Assembly (NCBI GenBank): GCA_903642265.1
Contig: CAHJWN010000034.1
Location: forward strand, 1-40,298
DNA from: Acidobacteriaceae bacterium
GTDB lineage: Bacteria; Acidobacteriota; Terriglobia; Terriglobales; Acidobacteriaceae
DNA length: 40,298 bases
Direction of reading: 5' to 3'
Below are positions 27,663 to 35,454 of the stretch, piece after piece. The position numbers were made by a program, and so were the translations under genes. The notes beneath the pieces are model-generated. The model searched no databases. It saw only the letters and a list, made by a program, of their open reading frames with translations, and was not told the origin of the DNA. Numbering within the stretch: the stretch's first letter is position 1; each line of letters starts with the position of its first letter.

Positions 27663-28208
27663 ATGCGTACGCTGTTTCTCGCCCCTGCCCTCTGCCTCAC
27701 CGCCTGCCTCACGGCTTCATCTGCACTCGCCAAGGCGAAGGATGCGCTGGTTGTTCCAATCAAGACGTCGTCCGGCCAGGACGCCGGTAAGGCCAGCTTC
27801 CACGAGAGCAAGAAGGGTGAGCTGACGATCAAGCTTGAACTCAAGAACCTTCCCTTTGGCGAACACGCCGTACACATTCATGCCAAGGCCGTCTGTGACG
27901 CGCCAGACTTCAAAGGCGCCGGCCCGCACTTCAACCCGGACAGCAAACAGCACGGGATCCAAAACCCGATGGGCCACCACGCCGGCGACCTGCCGCAGAA
28001 CATCAGCATCGGCGAAGACCATACCGGCACGGCGACCTTCAAGGTCGACTACCTCTCCATGACCGAAGGCGCCTCGAACAACATTCTTGCGAATGGCGGA
28101 ACAGCGATCATGGTGCACGAAAAGGCTGACGACATGAAGACGGATCCCACGGGAAACGCCGGCAATCGCATTGCCTGCGGCGTCATTACGGCTTCTTCCG
28201 CCCAATAA
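27663..28208 (+). CDS. sodC: Exported Cu/Zn superoxide dismutase
   Basis: 181 aa. Destroys superoxide outside the cytoplasm. All metal ligands are visible: Cu-type His in HIH (from HAVHIHAK), the bridging His in GPHFNP, Zn ligands in KQHG, MGHHAGD (His and Asp), and the last Cu His in MVHEKAD. The disulfide pair is Cys in VCDAP and Cys in IACGVI. The signal peptide contains LTAC ending at Cys15, a possible lipobox, but AlaLeuAla cleavage further on is also possible. AGGAGA lies before the ATG. The 277-bp gap upstream holds no recognisable gene. Confidence 0.95.
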   Translation: MRTLFLAPALCLTACLTASSALAKAKDALVVPIKTSSGQDAGKASFHESKKGELTIKLELKNLPFGEHAVHIHAKAVCDAPDFKGAGPHFNPDSKQHGIQNPMGHHAGDLPQNISIGEDHTGTATFKVDYLSMTEGASNNILANGGTAIMVHEKADDMKTDPTGNAGNRIACGVITASSAQ

Positions 28209-28272
28209 AGGCCAGCCACCCGCCAGCTTCCTCTGGCCATTCCGACAGAAAAGACCTGTATTGAACCGTCAC

Positions 28273-28305
28273 GAACGCCCATGCGTATCATTTGCATGGG
28301 CGTTC
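28273..28305. other. Perfect 12-bp inverted repeat covering the earliest sigma-factor start
   Basis: GAACGCCCATGC (28273-28284) and GCATGGGCGTTC (28294-28305) are exact reverse complements around a 9-nt centre. The ATG at 28281 is inside the left arm and the ATG at 28296 inside the right arm. There is no T-run. It could be a sodC 3' hairpin, an RNA structure hiding the sigma-factor start, or an operator. Confidence 0.6.
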
Positions 28306-29132
28306 TGCACATCACCGTACCATCGTCGCTTCCGTTTTCTCCAGCCGTCGTCTCAGGACGCCTTCCTCGGAATGGATTTGGAGCCCCCGCAAAGCTTGCC
28401 CGGACAGCTCCTGTAGCCGCGTTGGTGAAATCCCCAGCTGCTCCAGCCTCGCCACAAGGTACACTTCTGCAATCAAAGCAAGACTTTCAGATTCAAAAGG
28501 TTGAGACCCCGTTGGAGCGTAGTCCACAACAGCTTGCCGAGCAGGAAGCGACCCTGAAGCTCGTCCGGCAGTGCAGTGTCGGAGATCAGCAGGCCTGGCA
28601 GCAGCTTGTCGTCAGCCAGCATCGCCGCATCTACGGCATTTGCTATCGCTTCACCAACTCTGCCATCGACGCCGAGGACCTTACCCAGGACGTGTTCATC
28701 AAGGTTTACAAGAACCTGAACACCTATGACCTCACCAAGGGCAGCTTTCAGACATGGGTGACTACGCTTGCACGCAATCTCCTGGTCGACCACTTTCGGC
28801 GTACGCGCCTTGACCGCGCCAGCGACTCGTTGGACGCCTCTCTCGGCAGCGATGAGGACGGGCCAACCCTCGGCGACCGTCTCGTCGACACCGGTATCTC
28901 CCAGGAAAAGCATGTGGCCGGTCTCGAACTCAAAGCCGCTATCCAGGACGCGCTCAAACAACTCTCCCCCGAGCTCCGCGAAGCAGTCATTCTGCGCGAC
29001 CTTGAGGATATGGATTACAAAGAAATTGCACAGGTCCTGCGCATTCCCGAAGGCACCGTCAAGAGCCGCATAAGCCGTGGCCGCGGGGAACTGGCAAGGC
29101 TCTTACAACGTATAGAAGGACAGGTGATTTAG
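28281..29132 (+). CDS. ECF-type sigma-70 family RNA polymerase sigma factor
   Basis: Up to 283 aa. Sigma region 2 lies at about 100-175, with DAEDLTQDVFIKVYKNL and the FQTWVTTLARNLLVDHFRR promoter-melting segment. Region 4 lies at about 225-275, with LSPELREAVILRDLEDMDYKEIAQVLRIPEGTVKSRI. There is no region 3, as in ECF factors. The start is uncertain: the ATG at 28281 lacks a Shine-Dalgarno sequence and sits in a hairpin arm, and the first 77 codons have mixed third bases unlike the rest. The TTG at 28512, preceded by AAAAGG, would give a normal 206-residue ECF factor. The longest frame is listed. The anti-sigma gene starts one base after its stop. Confidence 0.9.
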   Translation: MRIICMGVLHITVPSSLPFSPAVVSGRLPRNGFGAPAKLARTAPVAALVKSPAAPASPQGTLLQSKQDFQIQKVETPLERSPQQLAEQEATLKLVRQCSVGDQQAWQQLVVSQHRRIYGICYRFTNSAIDAEDLTQDVFIKVYKNLNTYDLTKGSFQTWVTTLARNLLVDHFRRTRLDRASDSLDASLGSDEDGPTLGDRLVDTGISQEKHVAGLELKAAIQDALKQLSPELREAVILRDLEDMDYKEIAQVLRIPEGTVKSRISRGRGELARLLQRIEGQVI

Positions 29133-30089
29133 ATGGCCGAAATCAACCAATTCGGAAGCGTAAAGCCGATTCGTTCCGCACAAGGGCTAAGCTGTGCGGA
29201 GTGCGAGGCGATGCTCATGGACGTCATCGACGGCACCTTCACCGCAACGCAAAAGACAGCCTTTGAACTGCACATTGCCACCTGTTCCGAGTGCAGCCAG
29301 ATGCTGGCAGACGCCACGCGCGGGGCATCTCTCCTCGAGATGCTCAAGTATCCCCGGCCGGAGCCCCCCGCCGCACTGCTGGAGCGGATCCTTGCACAAA
29401 CCAGCGGCCAAAATAACGGCCTAAGCAGCTTCCCGGAGCCGGCAAGAAAATCAGCTTCAAGCATGATTCCAGTCGCTGCTGCCGTCAATGCCGCACATGA
29501 CTCGAGCAATCTTGCACCAGAACCGGCGATCCTGGCCAATGTCCTTCCGTTCCGCCCCCGGGCAACTGGCCGCTTCAATTTCAAGTCCATCGCTCAGACT
29601 ATGATGCAGCCGCGCCTCGCGATGACGGCGGCCATGGCCTTCTTCTCCATCACGCTCACACTGAATCTCACAGGCGTTCATCTGACAGAGTTGAAGGCCA
29701 GCGATCTCACGCCTTCAAACCTGAAGCACAGCTACTATCACGCGAATGCAAGCGTAGTCCGGTACTACGACAATCTCCGCGTGGTTTACGAACTTGAGTC
29801 TCGGGTCAACGAACTGAAGCGAACCAACCAGGGTGACAATCAAGGCGATGATCCAGCACCGCACCCAGTCAGGGAGGACCAGAAGAAGGCTCCCGATCCG
29901 ATCAAGCCGCGCAAGGCCCCGAAGTCTGGATCCGGCACCAGCGAACGTAGAGATCCACTCGGTGGACAGTTCAAACTAGCTCGATTTGGCTCCAGCCCGG
30001 CCCTTCCAGGATCCAGAAACAGAAACATTGAACCGAACGACCGCCTGAATAAGTTGAAAGAAACACTGCAGGAAGGGGACCTGGTATGA
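29133..30089 (+). CDS. Membrane anti-sigma factor with ZAS zinc finger
   Basis: 318 aa. The cytoplasmic N-terminus has Cys21-x2-Cys24, then His47-x3-Cys51-x2-Cys54, the HxxxCxxC signature of zinc-binding anti-sigma domains. One membrane helix at about 162-184 is followed by an outer part with a possible coiled segment (YYDNLRVVYELESRVNELKR) and a disordered, Pro/Lys-rich tail. It should hold the preceding ECF factor inactive until an envelope signal releases it. It begins immediately after the sigma stop, with GAAGGA upstream, and overlaps the next gene by 4 bp (ATGA). Confidence 0.87.
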   Translation: MAEINQFGSVKPIRSAQGLSCAECEAMLMDVIDGTFTATQKTAFELHIATCSECSQMLADATRGASLLEMLKYPRPEPPAALLERILAQTSGQNNGLSSFPEPARKSASSMIPVAAAVNAAHDSSNLAPEPAILANVLPFRPRATGRFNFKSIAQTMMQPRLAMTAAMAFFSITLTLNLTGVHLTELKASDLTPSNLKHSYYHANASVVRYYDNLRVVYELESRVNELKRTNQGDNQGDDPAPHPVREDQKKAPDPIKPRKAPKSGSGTSERRDPLGGQFKLARFGSSPALPGSRNRNIEPNDRLNKLKETLQEGDLV

Positions 30090-31399
30090 ACTGCGCAAAT
30101 CATCTTGATCGTGAAAATGTTGCCTTTTGTCAGAATTGTGGCAAACCCCTATGCCAGGAATGCACCCGCAAGATTGGCGATGCTGTCTTCTGCGAGCAAT
30201 GTCTTGCCGCAAAGCTCGCCGGTGCCGCCCCATCTGCTGCCGGAGCCTATGGCTATAGCGATCCAACTGCCGGTATCAACGTGAGCGGAACTGCTGCCGG
30301 TGGAAGCTACAGCTACGCAAATCCCGCTGGCGGCGTTTACGCTTCGGGGGTCATACCGCCGCAGCCCCCGCATGGAGCTCCGAATCCGGTACTTGCCGGT
30401 GCTCTCGGCTTCATCCCCGGCGTTGGCGCAATGTACAACGAGCAGTATGCCAAGGCTGCGGTCCACCTCATCGTCTTTGTCGTACTTGTAAGCCTAGCCA
30501 ATTCGAACGGCTTACTGGGTATGTTGATTGCTGGGTGGGAGTTTTACATGGCGTTCGAGGCCTTCCAGACCGCGCGGGCCCGCCGCGATGGCCTGCCGCT
30601 TCCGAATCCCTTCGGACTGAACGAACTCGGCCAGAAGCTTGGCTTTGATAAGTCATGGCAGCACACTTCCGGTCCTGGCACTTTGCCGACCGATCCGTAC
30701 GCCTCTCCCTACGGCACCGTTCCACCCGGACCTGGCGTTGCGCCCGGACCGGCTCAGCCTTACCCGCCTTATGGGTCCGTGAATCCTGGGGGCGCGATCC
30801 CACCGAACTGGGGCGTTCCGCAGACGCCGGCCTGGGAGCAGTATGCTCCGCCCATGCCACCGATTCCACCAACGGGCGTTCCGCTCGACTCTCAGGTACC
30901 CTATCCGGGCAACCGCTTCCCTGCGGGAGCACTCTGGCTTATCGGACTCGGCGCCATCTTTCTGGTCTTCAACGCTGGTTTTCTGAACGGATTTTCCGGA
31001 CGGCTCTTCCTGCCTGTCCTGCTCATTGGCTTTGCAATCTTCATCTTCATCCGGAAGATGACGAGCTACGGCTACAGTCTTACCGATGACGGCAACCCGA
31101 ACTACCGTATTCGCATATTCCGGGCGCTGAAGAGTTCGGTCTGGCTCGCCCTGGTCGGTGTGCTCTTCTTCCTCGACGAGTTCACGCCCCTCAAGTGGGG
31201 CCACAGCTGGCCACTCTTCATCATCCTTGGCGGAGTCATGACGGTGTTCCAACGTGCCGTGTACAGCGGAGCACCGGCATCAGTTCCACCTTACGTTCCC
31301 GGCGCACCCTACAGCTACGGATATCCGGCGCAGCCTGCACCACCGGCAACACCGGCCACGGTCGTTCCAGCCGTGACGCATGACCAGGAAGGGAGCTAA
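30086..31399 (+). CDS. B-box zinc-finger multi-pass membrane protein with LiaF-like helices
   Basis: 437 aa. The N-terminus is a B-box-like zinc finger (Cys3, His6, Cys15, Cys18, Cys23, Cys26, Cys36, Cys39). A Gly/Ala/Ser/Tyr-rich linker leads to a two-helix unit (about 100-165, with a GALGFIPGVGAMYNEQYAKA motif). A long Pro/Gly-rich stretch follows, then four helices (about 275-405) like the LiaI/LiaF transmembrane region. Function is unknown. Coupling by ATGA to the anti-sigma gene and a 2-bp gap to the DUF4097 gene place it in one envelope-stress operon. The zinc finger is predicted to be cytoplasmic. Confidence 0.8.
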   Translation: MNCANHLDRENVAFCQNCGKPLCQECTRKIGDAVFCEQCLAAKLAGAAPSAAGAYGYSDPTAGINVSGTAAGGSYSYANPAGGVYASGVIPPQPPHGAPNPVLAGALGFIPGVGAMYNEQYAKAAVHLIVFVVLVSLANSNGLLGMLIAGWEFYMAFEAFQTARARRDGLPLPNPFGLNELGQKLGFDKSWQHTSGPGTLPTDPYASPYGTVPPGPGVAPGPAQPYPPYGSVNPGGAIPPNWGVPQTPAWEQYAPPMPPIPPTGVPLDSQVPYPGNRFPAGALWLIGLGAIFLVFNAGFLNGFSGRLFLPVLLIGFAIFIFIRKMTSYGYSLTDDGNPNYRIRIFRALKSSVWLALVGVLFFLDEFTPLKWGHSWPLFIILGGVMTVFQRAVYSGAPASVPPYVPGAPYSYGYPAQPAPPATPATVVPAVTHDQEGS

Positions 31400-31401
31400 G
31401 T

Positions 31402-33201
31402 ATGGCTGGCTATCCTCCACCCTATCCACCTCCACCTCCTGGATCTCGTGACCAGCCGAGACAGCCTGGTCCACCGTACGGCTCCCCAAACCCATACGAT
31501 TACAAGTACCAGCGCCGCATGCTGCGCGATCAGGCACGGGCGCAACGTGAGATGTTCAGGGCACAGCGCGACGCGTATCGCGACCAGTATCGGGAAATGC
31601 GCCGTGGCTCTATCGTCGGGCCCATCCTGGTAATCGCCATCGGTGTGATCTTCCTCCTCGTACAGCTGCATAAGCTGTCGGCCGACAGGCTATGGAACTG
31701 GTTTGGCGACTACTGGCCTTTCCTTCTCATCGGTGTGGGCACGGTCATACTCATAGAGTGGGGCGTCGATCAGTTCCTGCACCGCGACGATACGCAGCCG
31801 CGCTACCGCCGCAGCATTGGCGGCGGCATCATTACACTTATCGTCTTGCTTATTGTGGCGGGTGTCATCTTTGAAGGTGTCCACGACGGCAAAGGACACT
31901 TGTTTGCCAGGAATATGAATCTTGACCAGGAAGATATTGACCAGTTCCTTGGCGATAAGCATGAGTCGGACCAGACGATGGCCCAGGCTTTTCCTGCCGG
32001 CGGGTCTCTCCAGGTCGACAACCCCCGCGGCGATGTCACCGTCTCCGGCACCAGTGATGACAACCAAATCCATGTCATCGCCCACAGCGAGATCTATACC
32101 CGCACCGACTCCGATGCCGCCAGCAAGGCCCAGCAGCTCAACCCCTCACTGACCGGCAGTGACAACAACCTTCAGCTTCGCCTGCCCGCCATCGAGGGCG
32201 CCCGCGTCGATCTCATCATCACCGTTCCTGCGGCGTCTGGCCAGACCATCATCGCCAATCATGGCGACATCCACCTGACCAACATCACCGGGCCTGTCAC
32301 GCTCACCGCCAACCACGGCGATGTCGAGATCAGCTCAGTCACCGGTCCGGTCACCACCCACATCCAGAACGGCAAGTCCAGCTTTACCGCGCGCACTATC
32401 GCTGGCCCATTGGATCTCGAGGGCCGCGGCGATGATGTCTCCATTACCGACATCAATGGACCTGTCACCATGCAGGGTGACTTTTTCGGCAGCACTCACA
32501 TCGAGCACGTTCGCGGCAACTTCAAGTTCCACTCCAGCCGCACCGACTTCCAGATCGCCCGGCTGGATGGTGCCACGGACTTTACTGACGATGACCTTTC
32601 AGCGGACCAGGCTGTAGGTCCCGTCATCCTCTCCACTCGCAACCGGAACGTCGCCTTCGACAGAATTAGCGGCGACATCAACATTACGAACCGTAATGGC
32701 AAAGTCGACCTGACAAGCGCTCCGCCCATTGGCAATGTCATCGTTGAAAATCGCAACGGCGAAGTAAATCTCACACTACCCGAGGGCGCCGCGTTTCACA
32801 TCGACGCCCAGACCTCCGACGCTGACATCGAGAACGACTTCTCCCTGCCCGTGAGCGAAAATAACAATCGGAAATCTGTCACTGGCACCGTTGGCAAAGG
32901 CACCGCTAACATTAAGATCACCACCACACAGGAAGATGTTTCGATCAAGCGCGCAAGTATTGCCCCGCTTGCGCCCCCGGCCCCGATTGCTCCGCCAATG
33001 CCCTCCGAGAGCATGCCTCCCGAGACGCAGCGCGCCATCAGGAATGCCGAGAAGGTTGGCAGAGACGCTCAAGTGAGGGGCGAGAAAGCAGGCAGAGATG
33101 CCCAGCGTATCGCCGAAAAAGTCGCCAGGGACGCTCGCACTGCCCAAAGTGCGGCTGATGGTGCCCGTAAAGCTGCTGCTAAGGAGACTGACCAGCGCTA
33201 A
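31402..33201 (+). CDS. LiaF-like/DUF4097 beta-strand repeat envelope protein
   Basis: 599 aa. A Pro-rich start and an Arg/Gln-rich helix (RRMLRDQARAQREMFRAQRD) precede three membrane helices at about 70-90, 98-118 and 138-155, like the LiaI/LiaF region. Residues about 190-535 form a DUF4097-type ladder of short strands, with repeats such as ANHGDIHLTNITGPVTL and ANHGDVEISSVTGPVT every 18-22 residues, a likely beta-helix outside the membrane. A Pro-rich hinge leads to an Ala/Arg/Lys helix tail with three 11-residue repeats (550-582). It is the last gene of the sigma operon. DUF4097 proteins are otherwise poorly understood. Confidence 0.83.
   Translation: MAGYPPPYPPPPPGSRDQPRQPGPPYGSPNPYDYKYQRRMLRDQARAQREMFRAQRDAYRDQYREMRRGSIVGPILVIAIGVIFLLVQLHKLSADRLWNWFGDYWPFLLIGVGTVILIEWGVDQFLHRDDTQPRYRRSIGGGIITLIVLLIVAGVIFEGVHDGKGHLFARNMNLDQEDIDQFLGDKHESDQTMAQAFPAGGSLQVDNPRGDVTVSGTSDDNQIHVIAHSEIYTRTDSDAASKAQQLNPSLTGSDNNLQLRLPAIEGARVDLIITVPAASGQTIIANHGDIHLTNITGPVTLTANHGDVEISSVTGPVTTHIQNGKSSFTARTIAGPLDLEGRGDDVSITDINGPVTMQGDFFGSTHIEHVRGNFKFHSSRTDFQIARLDGATDFTDDDLSADQAVGPVILSTRNRNVAFDRISGDINITNRNGKVDLTSAPPIGNVIVENRNGEVNLTLPEGAAFHIDAQTSDADIENDFSLPVSENNNRKSVTGTVGKGTANIKITTTQEDVSIKRASIAPLAPPAPIAPPMPSESMPPETQRAIRNAEKVGRDAQVRGEKAGRDAQRIAEKVARDARTAQSAADGARKAAAKETDQR
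33049..33147 (+). repeat. Three 33-bp units encoding 11-residue LEA-like repeats
   Basis: Units begin at 33049, 33082 and 33115, reading EKVGRDAQVRG, EKAGRDAQRIA and EKVARDARTAQ. Glu-Lys, Arg-Asp-Ala recur every 11 residues, the period of LEA and apolipoprotein amphipathic helices. The DNA copies have drifted, so selection is probably on the protein. Confidence 0.7.
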
Positions 33202-33240
33202 ATCACTGAGCGCGGTCGGCCCCGGACTTTGAACACGTAA

Positions 33241-33627
33241 CTATCCCGGCAGCGAGTAGTCAAGCTGATAGGAATGCTTGCCGTCGGCGATGGTGATTGT
33301 GAACGTTCCGGCTACGCCCTTTAGCTCCCCGGTGCCGGACCCGGGCACGACGGTTACGGTCATTTTTGGCCCGCTCCCATCCATCGTCCCCATATGCTGC
33401 AACGCAAAGGTGCCGGTTTTTCCCATCAGGATCCCCGTAACGACTTCGATCGCAACGTAACCCGCCGCGCCGGTCTTGAAGTCACCCCCTGAAAACATCT
33501 CGCCTTTACTTGTCGCCTCAAGATCTCCGTGGATCTCCTTGTCAATTGAGAAGCGACCCAGGCCTTCGGCTGGAGCCGGAGTGAGCGGCACTACCTTTAC
33601 GGTGAACATTCCATGCGCATGGTGCAC
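33241..33627 (-). CDS. DUF3224-family protein
   Basis: 128 aa, a beta-barrel-like DUF3224 protein. The family's ending block GTGELKGVAGTFTITIADGKHSYQLDYSLPG is present in parts, as is the strand KMTVTVVPGSGTGELKG. Function is unknown; an allene-oxide-cyclase-like barrel is often noted for the family. The start is GTG at 33627, chosen because AGGAGG lies 5 nt upstream; Met7 (33609) is worse placed. It is convergent with the DUF4097 gene and divergent from the next small gene. Confidence 0.82.
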   Translation of the reverse strand: MHHAHGMFTVKVVPLTPAPAEGLGRFSIDKEIHGDLEATSKGEMFSGGDFKTGAAGYVAIEVVTGILMGKTGTFALQHMGTMDGSGPKMTVTVVPGSGTGELKGVAGTFTITIADGKHSYQLDYSLPG

Positions 33628-33767
33628 GACGACCTCCTTCTGCTGCGCGAGGCTACTTACGGCTTATTGCACTTACAACGACTGCCGTATTTAGTCGCCG
33701 CATAGAGCCACATCCTACAACACACGCGCACCCTGTATCGTTCAGAACAGACACACGCGGAGGGCAA

Positions 33768-34022
33768 TTGCCTTACATTTACATCGACAAGATTCTGAAC
33801 GAGCTGCGATCTGAACTTCTCTCTGCCATGCACTCTGCAGTGGAGCGCGAAGTTCGCACCGGCCAGCGTGTTGATGTCCAGCGTCTGTATCGCGCCTTTA
33901 CACGCGCCGCCGTGGGCCAGTGCGCCAATCCTGTCCGTGTCTCGGACAAATGTGTCGAAACCAATATGTCCCGCCCAAACAAGGGAGCCGGCAAAGGAAC
34001 GACCTATGACCCAGAGAGCTAG
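33768..34022 (+). CDS. Small hypothetical protein ahead of the DUF2252 gene (TTG start)
   Basis: 84 aa, not recognised. The TTG start has a strong GGAGGG at 33759-33764, slightly close. The N-terminal half is a likely amphipathic helix pair (YIDKILNELRSELLSAMHSAVEREV then VDVQRLYRAFTRAA). The C-terminal third is polar and may be unstructured. Its end overlaps the DUF2252 gene by 17 bp, typical of a coupled gene. The good ribosome site and overlap argue that it is real; the lack of a known family keeps confidence moderate. Confidence 0.55.
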   Translation: MPYIYIDKILNELRSELLSAMHSAVEREVRTGQRVDVQRLYRAFTRAAVGQCANPVRVSDKCVETNMSRPNKGAGKGTTYDPES

Positions 34023-35451
34023 GACCCCGAGAGCTAAGACTCCAAAGTCGAACGCCCCGGCACTCCTCACTGCGGATGTCCCCATTCCCGGCAATGAGAC
34101 GTTCCACTCCGCACGAGAGCGCATGAAGCTTGGCCAGGCCCGCCGCAAGCTTATCAAGCGCCTAGATCACGCTGTATGGAAGCCCAGGAGCCGGAAAGAA
34201 GATCCTCTCCATCTGCTCCAGAGATCCACCGAGGGCCGCATCCCGCAGCTTATCAAGCTCAAGGATGAGCGCATGGCTTGTTCTCCCTTCGGCTACTTTC
34301 GCGGGGCCGTTCCCGTGATGGCCTATGATCTCTCGCTGGTCGCCAACACCGGCATCCGCACCCAGCTGTGCGGCGACGCCCACGTTCGAAATCTTGGCGC
34401 ATTTGCAGGTCCCGACGGCCGCCTCGTCTTTGACATCAATGACTTTGACGAGACCGTCGTCGGCCCGTTCGAGTGGGACGTAAAACGCATGGCTACCTCG
34501 CTCGTCCTCGCCGGCCGGGAAGCGAATGTTGCAAACGGCCATTGTCGCGAAGCCGTAGCCGCGTTCGTCGCCCGCTATCGACGCATGATGCATCTCTTCT
34601 CCACCATGCCCGTACTTGATGTCGCACGCTTCCAGGTCCATCGCCTCGGCGAATACGGCCCTGTCTCAGACATCCTGCTCGCCGCCAAACGCAGTACGCC
34701 TATCCTTAATCTGCGCGCACTCACCGAAATCGATCCTGAAAATAAGTCCCGGCGCATCTTCAGGACCGACAAGCCCGTCCTTGAGCGGCTGCATGGCGAC
34801 ATTGTGAGCAAAGTGGTTGCGTCGATCGTTCCATACGAGGAGAGCCTGCAGCCAGAGCGCCGCCGTTTCCTCGCCCAGTACCGCGTTATCGATACCTGTT
34901 TTAAAGTCGTCGGCACCGGCTCAGTCGGCTTGCGCGACTACTGCGTCTACCTGGAAGGCAACGGCCGCAAAGATCCACTCTTCCTTCAGATTAAGGAAGA
35001 AGCGCTCTCCGCATACGCGCCGTATGTCGGCCGGACCGCCATGAAGACCTACCACCAGGGCCGTCGCGTGGTGGAAGGTGAACGCGCGATGCAGCTCCAA
35101 TCCGATCCGTTCCTCGGCTGGACCAGGATAGAGGGACGCGACTACCTCGTCCGCCAGCTAAACGACCACAAGGGATCGCTCGATATGACCACCATCAAGG
35201 CCACGGGCTTGATGGAGTACGCTGCCGTGTGCGGTGAGTTGCTGGCCAGAGGACATGCCCGCGGTGGCGACTGCGCCATGCTCGCCGGCTATCTTGGCGC
35301 CTCTGAGCGCTTCGACGAGGCAATTACACAATTCGCTGAAGCCTACGCCGATCAGACTGAAGAAGACTGGCAAGAGCTCGTCAAGCACTTGAAGAAGACA
35401 GAAGCAAAGCCACATGCTTCCACCACTAAAGCTGCGAAAACGAAGGCCTGA
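34006..35451 (+). CDS. DUF2252-family protein (kinase-like fold)
   Basis: 481 aa. DUF2252 proteins share a fold related to aminoglycoside phosphotransferases and small-molecule kinases. Visible motifs are CGDAHVRNLGAF, equivalent to the HxD-type catalytic loop, and LVFDINDFDETVVGPFEWDVKR, with the metal-binding Asp cluster. Earlier, KLKDERMACSPFGYFRGAVPVM is the family's opening block. Substrate is unknown. The ATG at 34006 is preceded by AAAGGAAC; the open frame from 33868 runs inside the small upstream gene. The glycosyltransferase gene starts 3 bp after its stop, so the two are surely co-transcribed. Confidence 0.88.
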   Translation: MTQRARTPRAKTPKSNAPALLTADVPIPGNETFHSARERMKLGQARRKLIKRLDHAVWKPRSRKEDPLHLLQRSTEGRIPQLIKLKDERMACSPFGYFRGAVPVMAYDLSLVANTGIRTQLCGDAHVRNLGAFAGPDGRLVFDINDFDETVVGPFEWDVKRMATSLVLAGREANVANGHCREAVAAFVARYRRMMHLFSTMPVLDVARFQVHRLGEYGPVSDILLAAKRSTPILNLRALTEIDPENKSRRIFRTDKPVLERLHGDIVSKVVASIVPYEESLQPERRRFLAQYRVIDTCFKVVGTGSVGLRDYCVYLEGNGRKDPLFLQIKEEALSAYAPYVGRTAMKTYHQGRRVVEGERAMQLQSDPFLGWTRIEGRDYLVRQLNDHKGSLDMTTIKATGLMEYAAVCGELLARGHARGGDCAMLAGYLGASERFDEAITQFAEAYADQTEEDWQELVKHLKKTEAKPHASTTKAAKTKA

Positions 35452-35454
35452 GCC

